Positions 6,817 to 17,700 of a stretch of 20,119 bases of DNA are shown piece after piece. The notes under the pieces are model-generated. The model made no database searches. It saw nothing but the letters and a program-made list of their open reading frames with translations, and was not told the DNA's origin. Positions within the stretch are counted from its first letter, which is position 1, and the number at the start of each line of letters is the position of its first letter. The position numbers and the translations under genes were made by a program. Source of the DNA: an uncultured Clostridia bacterium (lineage in GTDB: Bacteria; Bacillota; Clostridia; Oscillospirales; Ruminococcaceae); the NCBI GenBank assembly GCA_947175655.1, contig CAMWNQ010000011.1, positions 1 through 20,119 of the forward strand, given 5' to 3'.

Positions 6817-8667
6817 TTAGTCTTCTCTTCTGCCCATTCTCTTCTTTGTGATGAGGAATACGCCAGCTACTGCTACCATTGCTCCACCACCTACATAGAA
6901 TAATGTTGTACCAATACCACCTGTTGATGGAAGTAATGAACCTTTCTTATTCTCAATAGTTAATACGCCCTTACCGTCTTGTACTGTTCCTTCTGCTTCA
7001 GCCTCACCATTAATGTCCTCTGCAAAATCTACTTCTGAGCCTTCAGCACCTTTTTGGAATTTAATTTCTACAAGAGCTGGTGCTGCTGCTTCTTCAGTTT
7101 CTCCATAAATCCAATCCTGTACGCCTTCTTTACCAGTTTCTTGACCTTCTTTATGCTTTGAGGTTACTGTAACTCTTATATCGCCATCTAATTTATTATA
7201 TCCGCTTGGAGCTGCAAGTTCTTCGATAGTATATACGCCATCGTCAAGACCTGCAATTTCAATTAAAGCTCCTGTTGTTGAAACAAATATACCTGCTGCT
7301 GGGTTATTAGTCCATGTTCCATCTTCATTAGGTGCAGGTTTAGCCGCAAGTGTACCATCATATTTGCCATTTGCATCAGCCTTAAGATAATTGCCTTCTG
7401 AATCCTTAATAGCGAATACAGCATTAGCAAGTTTATCACCATTTCCGTCTACCTTGTTGAGATCGATACCGTATGTAAATACGATAACGCCGTCCTTTGG
7501 TGTTTTGCCCTTTTCTTCTGGACCTTCTGGACTTTCATCAGGATTATAATTTAAGTTAGGATTGTTTGAATATTCAAGTTCAACTGCGTTTAACTGACCA
7601 GGAAGACCTATTTTAGCATTCTTGTTAAGCTTTGCTGTATATTCAACAGTAACAACTGAATCCTCAGTCACACCATATTCTTTGATATCTTTAAATGTAA
7701 TTTTAATCTCTGTTTTACCATCTTTTGTCTCTTTTTCAAAACTACAGTTTCCATCGCCTGGAGTTATTTCTGTGTCGTCTACTTTAATTGTAACTGATTC
7801 AGGTGCATCAAATTCATTGCCAAGTGTATCAATAAACTGATAGAAATAAGCTGAATAATCACCAAGTGTGTCAGGCATTGTTCCATAAAGTTTGAATGGT
7901 ACATCATCACCAATGTCGTAGTCAGCTACATCATTGTATCCATCGCCTAATGCATATTCTTTGCTACCTGCAAATTCTGCTGTTTCTGCAGCACCACCTA
8001 TAAGGTCTTCCTCCTGAACCTTTTTCATTACTGTTGGAGCTGAAGATTTAGCCTCTACATTTATATTTTCCTCATTAGCAACTTGAAGAATAAATCTTGT
8101 TTTAGCACCAGAATTTAATCCTCCTTCACCCATTTCAGGTGCTTTTGAATCCTCAACAAGATAATAGCCTTTAGCACTTATTGTTCCGCTTGCAGTGCCT
8201 GCCCAAGTAGCTTTTGCTGTACCTGTTAAATAATTACCAACTACTGAAGCAAATTTCTTAGTAATTTCTGCATCAAATCCTGTTGGGTTTTCCTCTGTAC
8301 CACCAAGTACTTCAGCGATATCTGATGCTGTTGTTTTTCCAGCAAATGGTGTTGTTTCACCTACTTTTATAGCCTGAATCTCATCAACAAGCTTATAAAC
8401 AGTATTTGTTGCATCTTCGCCTTCTCCAGATGTAACTGTTCTTTCTTGAGCTATATTATCACCCCACTCAATATTAGAAAGTACACCATCAGTAGTTATA
8501 TCAGCTTTAAAAATCTGATAAGCTGAATATTCATGTACAGATACATCACCTACTACATTATTAATAGTAACGTCTACTGCTGAAGATGTTATTGCCATTG
8601 GAGCTGTAAGAGTTGCAGCCATGAGTGTCGCTGCTATAGCAGCTGAAATTTTCTTAAAGTTTTTCAT
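6817..8667 (-). CDS. Backbone (major) pilin with LPSTG sorting signal
   Basis: A 616-residue pilin forming the fibre shaft. It has a signal peptide (1-30, ending ITSSA), an N-terminal domain (about 32-205, with the YSAYQIFKAD segment common in FimA/SpaA-type pilins), a middle beta domain (about 210-385), a C-terminal Cna-B-type domain (about 393-575) with the E-box YTIEELAAPSGYN (479-491), and the sorting signal LPSTG (579-583), hydrophobic helix and tail KKRMGRRED. The classical YPK pilin motif is absent; Lys215 or Lys216 in PTVMKKV at the first domain junction are candidates for the polymerising lysine (inferred). AAGGAG lies about 9 bases before the ATG. Strong hairpins and palindromes flank the gene on both sides, consistent with special control of a highly expressed subunit. 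Size and domain order match three-domain backbone pilins. Confidence 0.9.
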   Translation of the reverse strand: MKNFKKISAAIAATLMAATLTAPMAITSSAVDVTINNVVGDVSVHEYSAYQIFKADITTDGVLSNIEWGDNIAQERTVTSGEGEDATNTVYKLVDEIQAIKVGETTPFAGKTTASDIAEVLGGTEENPTGFDAEITKKFASVVGNYLTGTAKATWAGTASGTISAKGYYLVEDSKAPEMGEGGLNSGAKTRFILQVANEENINVEAKSSAPTVMKKVQEEDLIGGAAETAEFAGSKEYALGDGYNDVADYDIGDDVPFKLYGTMPDTLGDYSAYFYQFIDTLGNEFDAPESVTIKVDDTEITPGDGNCSFEKETKDGKTEIKITFKDIKEYGVTEDSVVTVEYTAKLNKNAKIGLPGQLNAVELEYSNNPNLNYNPDESPEGPEEKGKTPKDGVIVFTYGIDLNKVDGNGDKLANAVFAIKDSEGNYLKADANGKYDGTLAAKPAPNEDGTWTNNPAAGIFVSTTGALIEIAGLDDGVYTIEELAAPSGYNKLDGDIRVTVTSKHKEGQETGKEGVQDWIYGETEEAAAPALVEIKFQKGAEGSEVDFAEDINGEAEAEGTVQDGKGVLTIENKKGSLLPSTGGIGTTLFYVGGGAMVAVAGVFLITKKRMGRRED

Positions 8668-8710
8668 AGTAATTTCTCCTTTAAATTAAATATTTTTTTA
8701 TCTCGCTTTC

Positions 8711-8753
8711 GGTTCGTTCCAGTGGGACGTACATTGCCCCACTGTTCTGAACC
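8711..8753 (-). other. Large hairpin between giant adhesin and backbone pilin
   Basis: A perfect 7-bp stem (8720-8726 with 8738-8744; CAGTGGG/CCCACTG) encloses an 11-base loop. It extends outward through a 4x4 internal loop to a further 5-bp stem (8711-8715 with 8749-8753; GGTTC/GAACC). On the transcribed - strand it is followed by GAAAGCGAG and then A-rich sequence, not U-rich, so it is not a standard terminator. It may be an RNA processing or stabilising element protecting the pilin mRNA 5' end. No convincing promoter was seen between the genes. Confidence 0.6.
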
Positions 8754-8766
8754 TTTATGTTGTGGT

Positions 8767-11700
8767 TTATCTTATGCGTCTTCTTCTTGATAAACGCCTG
8801 ATAACTATATAACTTGCTACACTTCCGAGCATTATGAACATTCCTATTTCTTTTATGCCCTTTGTGCCTTCGCCTCCTGTTGAAGGCATTTGTACTCCCT
8901 CGGATACGGTCTTGTTATTCTTGATTACTATATTTCCGTTTCCAAGCTGTGATGCATTAAGACAATTGCTTGTATTGTCATCACTATCTGTAAAGAGATA
9001 TGTTGCAGTATATCCTGTAATTTCATCAGTTTCTACTGCCCAGTAGTAATAAGGATGTTTTTCGCCATTTTCATCTGTATAATATACATCAAGATTATCT
9101 ACTGTATAATTCCAGTTGTCACTCTGCTTGATTGTAATTGGTTCACCTACTGGATCGCCTGTAAGTGTTACCGGTTCGCCGTCTGCCATTAATCTTATAC
9201 TATTTACTGGAGACATTAAATATGAAGCTGAAAATGCTTTAGGTACAAATTCAATTTTAATCTTGCAGCTAATATTAGTTGCATAAACATATATAGATTT
9301 TGCTGGATTAACTGTAAGATTTGCCATATCAAACTCAATATTAATATCACCTGTTATAGAAGCACCATTCCAATTTTCATATATTGATTGTTGTGACCAA
9401 CTTGCATCACCTTCAAACTTAACAGCCATTCCAGATGAATAAGGATCTGTCTTTACAATATCAATAATTTGTATTTTTACACTTGAAATATCACTCAATG
9501 TTAAACCTTCTGGCAACTTTGATGCAATATCAATACGATTATCTTTATTTGGAATTATTTCTATTGCTGCCTCCAAAACCTTAATTGTAACAGATGCCTT
9601 TCGACCATCATTACGAGTTGCAGTAATAGTAACATTACCTGATTTTAAACCTTTTACTTCGCCATTTACTACAGTAGCTACACTTTCATCAGAAGATGAC
9701 CATTCAAATGTACCAAAATTTGGATCTGGTGATAATTTAATAGTCTCATTCATTTCAACTTGTTTTTCACCACTTAATGTAAATGTTTCCGAAAGATTAA
9801 CAGTTATTGTTTGTTTTATTGTAACACCATCAACAGTAACTGAAATTACAGCTGTAGTACCACCATTTTTAGCAGTCAATTTATTTCCGCTTATACCTAC
9901 AACATCATCTCCAGAAACTACTCTGAATGTTGTTTCTCCTTCTTTTGTTGCAGATAATGTTACTTCATCTCCTGCTGTAATAGTATAATTTCTCTCACCA
10001 TTCAAAAGAATTTCAACAGCTGATACCATTACATTGATTGTTTTTTCTTCGATTCCGTCTGAAACAGTAATCTTTGCAGTACACTCTTCAGAATTGCTTG
10101 AAATAGTAAGTGTATTTCCTTCAAAACTTACAGTAACATTTTCATTATCTGATTCAGCAGATGTAATTGCTTTATTAACAATTACTTCCATATCTGCATT
10201 AACGCCTAATGAAACAGATTCAGGAACCTGAAGCATAAGATTATTTTTAATAATATCAGGAACATCATTTGGATTTGTTGAACGATAAATTTGAACCTTA
10301 ACTGTATCCATTAAATGCTCATTTGTATCACTGTCAGACCATTGCTTCTGTATATTCAAAGAAATCTGTCTTGTATTAGTGATATGGAGAATACCTGCAC
10401 TTTCACCATCTATAGATATTAATCCCTGACTTTCATCAGATGTAGCAGTTCCATAGGTAGTATTATATCCATCCAATGCATATTCTTCAAATTTATAGTA
10501 ATATGTGTGTCCATTAATGTCCTTTGTTGGCAAGGTTGGGTTTCCTTCATCATCAACGCCGAAAATGTAAGTCCATTTGTCATCAGTTTTTGTTGGTTCA
10601 GGTGTTTTTATAATGTACTGTTCCCAACTATCTTCAACATTTGGAGTCGTACTTCTCAGCAATGCAAAACGAACGCCGTTTCTTGCTGTGTCATCAGGTG
10701 AGTCACCCTCCCAAGTCTTTTCCAAAGTAATTGATGTTTTTTCAGAAACTTTCTGGTTTTCTACAGTTATTATATTTCCGCTTGCAACTTTCTGACTGTT
10801 ATTAATATAATTTACTTTCCAGCCAGTTTTTGTTACTTCTCTAACATAATAATATTCATTATTAGCATTAGGAATATCAAATGATGATATCCAGTTGTTA
10901 CCTTTATTTAAGGTAAAACTACCTATTTTTTGACTCTCTGGAGGAGTGTAATTATTATCAATAGATTCAGCAAAAGCTTTAGCAATTTTTGTATAGCCAT
11001 TTTCATTTGGATGACAACCATCAGCTCTGATATCATCATCAGTAACAATGCTACAAACATCTACAAAATAAACATTATCAGTTGTTTCTGCAAATGCTTT
11101 TATTTTAGCATTATATTCATCAATCAAATCATTTGCAACTTTTCCATCATCAGCTTGGTATTGTGATGGCCACCAACTGCCACCAGTTGTAAGTGTACCA
11201 TTTTTATAAAAATCAAAATGTGGAATACTTCCTACGAAAATAACAGCATTATTATCTGTCTGTGTTTGAATTTCTTCAATACAAGCTAAAAATCTTGCAT
11301 ATACTTCATCTGGATTACCCTGACCATTGCCACCTTGATGTATATCATTTGTACCACCAATAAAACAAATAATATTTGCATCATTAGGAATTTCACTTAT
11401 ATGACTTCTTATTCCTACATTAGGTGCATAGCCTATTTGTTGTGTGCTATAACCCATATTAATTACATCACTATTTAAAAGCTTAGCTAATTTTGAAGGG
11501 TAACACTTATCATTTTTAGCACACTCTTCATATCCATCTGTAATAGAATCACCAAGAGCTACAATTTTTGTTGATGTTTTCTTATAAACATTAAATTCAG
11601 CTTCAAGATTATTGTACATATCTGAATCTTCTGCAAGGATATTTCCTTCATCATCAACAAGCTTGCCGTCTTCATTATACTTGACAATCTCATTTCCGTC

Positions 11701-14700
11701 TTCATCAAACCACTGCTTTTGAACAGTAATTGAATCTCTCTTGTTATTGATGGTATATTCAATTTTTGTGTTGTTATTTGATTTGACAGAGCTATAAGAA
11801 GTAGTATACTTATCTACATCTGCTATGCCAGTCATATCTTCCAGCACATAATAATAATATGTCACTGGATCAATTTCTGCACCGTTATCTATTGGTAAAC
11901 CGGTCCAGCTATATGACCATTCATTTTCTGCATTAAGTACAACATCTTTATAAACCTGAGTATCTTCCTCATTTGTTGATGTCATAATTTTTGCATTTGC
12001 AGACTTCAATTTGTCTTGTAAATTAGTTAAATCCTTTATTTCAGTTTCTGACTGATAAAGAGAAACTTTAATTGATTCATTTTTATGAACATCAGCACCA
12101 TCACTCCAAACTTTATTTACAGTTACTGATGCTTCTGTAGCATTAATATTTTTATTTGTAACAGTGATTTCACCTGTATTTTCATTAAGATTAAATACAC
12201 AGCTTATTACATAATCATCTGTATCAAATCCAGATTCCTCTGCCTTAAAGCTCTTATATTGGCTAAGATCAATATCTTCAGTCAAATAGCGACTAATATC
12301 AAGTTGCCAATTATTTTCTTTTTCTAAGACAATATCCTCAAAGATTGGCTCTTCTGTTTGAACTCCATATTCATTTACGCCATAAATTGAAACCGTAATT
12401 TCATCTGTTGGAATTTTACTTTCGCTTAATGGATTATTAGAAGAAGTCTTCCATAATTTTTTAAGCATAAGCTGAGAAGAGTTGTTAACTTTAATATTTG
12501 TATCTGAGTTTGCAGCATTTCCGACATATGTTGGCATATATTTGCCTTCTTCATCTCCGGACATATACTTTCCATAATTTGGATTTTTTTCATCCTCAAT
12601 AAGTGTATATTTTACGCCGTCAATGCTGTAAGCAGTTTCTTTGATGTAGTAATATATTGGCTTTCCATTTTTACCATTCGGCAAATCTGTCCAAACTTTT
12701 TCATTAGTACCAGACTTTATAGTTTTTACTGCTGAGAAATTCTCATCAATAAGTCCGAGGTCTTCAGCCGTTGCTAAAGTTGCATTTGCTGGTATTCCAA
12801 CAGATGCCTTTGTATAAGACCAATATAATTTTACATCTATGGTAGCATCTGGTCTATTTTTGTCATTCCAATTCTTTACAACACCAAGGTCGATAAGCTC
12901 ATTATTTGGAATTTTTACATCGTCGCCGTTTTTAACCTGAATTACATCATCTTTATTAATACCATCAGGATAAGAAGTTAGTACACTGTTATAAACAAAG
13001 TAGTGAGTATGAACATAATTATTTAAAAATGTTTCATATAACGCAATGTCCATATTAGCAGTACTGCCATTAAGATAATCAATAATCAATGCTGTAAATT
13101 CATCTTTTGATAATCCCAGATTTGAACCTTCATATCCATCAGGAACTTCTACTTCTATTAATTTATAAAGTGCATCCTGTTCAAGTGAAAATTCATCTGA
13201 ATAACCTGTATTAACATTGATTTTAACTGCACCTTCTGCTACATTAAGACCTGTTACGCCTTCGCTCCACTCTGTTATCTTTTCACCCTTAGTAATTTTT
13301 GTTGCATAGAGCCATTTCTGGTTTGACTGGTCATATTTTGCAAGAAGGAACTTTGCCTGAAGATTAGTAATATCAGCATTACCTGTATTTACCTTTTTAA
13401 CCTTAGGAAGTTTATTTGCATAAGTAATAGCATTCGACCTTGAAACTTCATACTCTTGCTTATTTACTGAGTCATCAGCCGACGCACTGTCTGAATACAG
13501 ATTTGCCTTGTTTGTAAATGTAATCTTATCTCCTTCAGGAGGTACAAGACCTGGTGCCATTTTAACATAGTACTTACCAACTTTTGTTGAACTTATACAA
13601 CCATTAATTACTGAAGGCGTTTTTGTATTTGCAATCAGTTTATACTGATACTCAATTCTGATATGAGTTTCATCTGGAATAGTAAGTTTCAGCAATGCTG
13701 CACCCTGTTCGCCTTCTTTGCTGTTCACACCATCAGCTTTACTATCAAACTGAATCTGATAATCATTTGCAGAAAGCTTAGTTTCATTTCCGTTTATATC
13801 TACTTTATAAATTGTAATGTTGTTCATCAGGACATCAACAAGATTAGAACCTGTATCTAACTGTGGTCTTATCTTTTTGCTGTCAGCCCAGTCACTGTCA
13901 AAATAACTATCTGTTCTGAAGATATCTTCAATATCAATAGTATCACCGTTTGAAAGATCTTTTCCTTCTGGGTTAATATCCAATGCGAAGTTTATATAAC
14001 CTGGAACTTTTGAAGGTCCAACATAATCCTTTGTAATAAGTTCAGAAGGAACTTTGTTTACAATTGTAAGAGATGCATTGTCCTCTTTGCCAGTTGGAGT
14101 TTTTCCATCGTTATCATACATTTTTACGTTATTAAGTATTGTGTAGCTTCCTTTTTCAATTCTAGCTTCCAAATCTTCACATTTTATTTTAATACTATAT
14201 GTGAAAACAGGCACTGAACTTTCGTCAAGTCGTGGTATACCAAAATAAATTTGATTTGCATCTTTATCATAATAATAACGTGAAGGACTTTCTTTAACAT
14301 GATCCCAAGCACCATTTGAAGAGCGAGCATCCATAGTCATTTCATCATATATTTGCGATACACGCTTTATATAATCACCAAGAGTATTTTGACATCTATC
14401 TGAAAGCCATAATATACAAGGACTTAAATAATAGGTATCTGTATTAGCATTTGGATTTGTCTTATTATCAAATGGAGAATTTAAATCACAATAAGCACCC
14501 CAACCAGAAATTGGTTGTTCATCTTGCTTATACCAAGAATCATCATGTACTGTATTATCTTCTACTAAAGTAAAGCCTTCTGGAAGCGTATCCAATACCG
14601 GAGTTACTAATGCTATATTCTTAGATTCCAATTCTATCAAATAGTTAAATACATAATACTCTACACCATTAATAGTCTTTTTATATGGAGATTTAGTTAC

Positions 14701-17700
14701 ACCAGTAACATTACCGTTTTCATCAACTATCTCTTTATCAAGTAAATCTTCTTTATCAATAGACTTAATTGGTGTACCCTGTGGATCTAATGCTGTTTTT
14801 ACAACACCTATTGATTCTTTAAATGTATTTGTTACCAAGAAATCTCCGGTATAATCCATTTCCTTACCTAATGTTACATCGTATTTTCCGTTTTGTACTT
14901 TAAAAGAATCACCATCTTCTAATACATTTCCATCAAATACTTCAACAAATCGATAATAATAAGATTCTGTTTTATAAGTTCTTATGATCTTACCTGAATC
15001 ATCAGTAGTTTCTTCACATGTAATTTTTTTCTTTGGAAGATTTGAAATAGTTTCACCTTGCCAAGTAACTACAAAATATTCATTACTATTATCATCCCAC
15101 GCAGATTCTGATATATCATTTGCACCTGACTTCAATTCAACTTCTATTATATTTCCACTGGAATCTTTCATATCTTTCCAGTTAGTTTTTTTAGTTTTCT
15201 GCTGTAATCTCAGTTTAATAGTTCCAGGTCTATTTGATATAAATTCACCATAATCACCAAGCCACTTTTTCTGTGGAGTAATTTCCATTGATTCCATAGG
15301 TTCAAAAGTGTTAGTAATTTCAACGTTACCAGATTTGTTTAATTCATTTCCGCTAGACCACTGGTCAATTTTATATGTTCCTTCATAAGTACCATCATCT
15401 GTTGTTGCAAATGCTGTACTGTTTTCTGGAAGTCTGTATTCTTTACCATCATACACATATCCAACTTCCACAACTCGGTATTTATACTTTGTTATCTTAC
15501 CAGTTGCATTATCAATATACTGAGAAACAAGACCATTGCTCCATGAATAACTCTGTGAATCTCCATTTACAGATAAAGTCTGTTCATCAACCAATTCCCA
15601 TTTTCCATTACCTGTAGTTCTCTGTAATGCAAGTATAATTTTCTCTGGTCGATTACCTGAATAATCTTTACCATTTATATCTTTATCATTCCAGATTTTT
15701 TCAGCACTAATTGTTAAATTCTCAGTTTTATTGAATGTATTCTCAATTTCAAGTGTTGCATCTTGATTAGAAGAACTACTTTCAAAACTTGATTGATAAT
15801 AACCATTTTCTGTTATAACAACCTTATTATTTGCATCAATAATTGTATCACCACATTTAGTTTCTACTATCTTATAGTAATACTTTACAAGATTATTATT
15901 TACAATACCTGCTGATGGAAGATTTGACCACTGATATGACCAATTGCTACTACTAAGTGTTTTTGTGTCAATTACTTCTTTATTATCCCAATTGTTTTGG
16001 TCAGTAGAACGCCACAATTCAATTGTTACATCTTTTCTGCTAGCTTCAAAACCTTCATCGTTTGACCATTTTTTATTTGCAGTAATATCAATATTTTTAT
16101 AGAATGTATTTGTAACATTCAATGTTTGATTTGCATTAGACTGATTAGAACCGTAACTGTTTGTAACCTGATATAAACCATTTGCTGTATTGAAGTATCC
16201 ATTAGTAATAGGTTTACCATCCTGTTCGATTTCTTCTATTTTATAGTAATAGTAAGTAGACTCTCCCTTTGTACCATCTGCCTTTGGTTTAGCTTTTTCC
16301 ATAGGAAGATTACTTATATCAGCTGTCCAGTTACCTCCTGTCAATGTTAAAGTATATTCAGAAGCTCCTGCATATCCAGAATCTCCATCAAAGAGATAAT
16401 TTTCGCCTGAACCTTTAAGAGGTTTCCAATCAGTTAACTGACCATTGCCAGTTTTTGTCTGATACATTACTCTTACTTTAATATTGCTTGGTCTTTCACT
16501 GGTTTGATTATTATCATTCCAATTCTTACCAATATGAATATTTGTCTTATTATCAACATTTGGGTCAACACGATTAATAGAATGACTTCCACTGTTACCA
16601 TTTCCATCTCCGAAGCCACTACCACTATTCTTAAATTCATATGTAGTGAATGCAGAGCCTGCTGTTGCAGTTGTCTTATAAGTCATATCTACATAATTAC
16701 TATTTTTCACTTTATCTGTATCTTTAAATGTAACTGTAAATTCAGTACCATTAAGTGAAACATCATAATCTGTACCCAAAGTTAACTTTTCCTTGTTGCC
16801 GGATTTTACTCCTGCATATACTTCCATAGCATTCAGTTGTTCTTGTGTAATAGTATGAGTTGCACCATTACCACCTGTAACAGAAAGTGTATCTTTATAT
16901 ACCTTTCCTGCAAGTTCATCATCATATACAATATTAACATTCCAACCTATGTCCTGTTTAATTGTACCATTACTATATACTGTACTTTCACCATGATTTG
17001 CTACATTTTTATAAAGAGTATCCCTAAATTCCTTAACTACCACTTTTGTTGGGTCAGGGTCTTTTACTGGATCATCTTTAGGATCTTTAAAGTCAACTTT
17101 ATTAGAAACCTCTCCTTTTGAAGCTTCTTCTTTAGTTACTTTTGTATAATAGTAGAATTCAACATTTTTGCTATCACCGCTAAGTGTCATAGTTGAACCG
17201 CTTAAACTATAATCTTTAAATTCATTGTTAGTCCAATTAGCATAGAATTTGCCATCAACTGCATTTGCAAATCCAGCATCAACTAATTTATAACCATTCA
17301 AAGAAGTATTTGTTGATGAAACTTTGATAGTCCATTTTACTAAATGAGTATCCTCATCATATGAACCCTCTTTAGTAAGATTATAAAAATCTGATTTACT
17401 ATTATAATGAACAGTGTCTTCATCTGGTTCTGGAGTACCTCCTGGAGGAGTTACTGTTACATTATTTTTATTATCTGCACCTACTTCAGCATTTGTTGTA
17501 TATTTAAGTGTTACCTTTTCTCCATTTGTAGTATCTTTAAGAACTATTTTTCCGTTTTCATTTACAAGTCGACCAGCAGGACTAACTGTTATCTTTGATA
17601 AATCTGAAGGGAAGTTTGAATCCATAATCTCATAATTATCAAGTGACTGTCCGTGCTTAGGAGTTATTTCAATTGTCCAGTTAATTTGTTGATTATAATT

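Larger units (their letters stand above)
8911..12888 (-). other. Cna-B domains 5-10 of the giant adhesin
   Basis: Six Cna-B domains, recognised by a first strand ending K-x-W or K-L-W (Trp1981, 2120, 2235, 2367, 2700, 2824), a second strand such as VKVSLYQS, a NEWSYSWTGLP-type turn, an aromatic YYYYVLE strand and a final Asn-containing strand. Spacing is 115-140 residues for plain domains but 333 for Cna-B8 and about 480 for Cna-B10, because both carry inserted modules. Confidence 0.85.

Noticed and set aside
8711..8753. Intrinsic terminator of the adhesin gene
   Set aside because: The stem is strong, but the transcribed strand continues with GAAAGCGAG and A-rich sequence, not a U-run, so full termination is not supported.
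14470..14530. Thioester adhesin domain around the GAYC motif
   Set aside because: The Tyr-Cys pair is suggestive, but no matching Thr-Gln partner motif was found in the segment.
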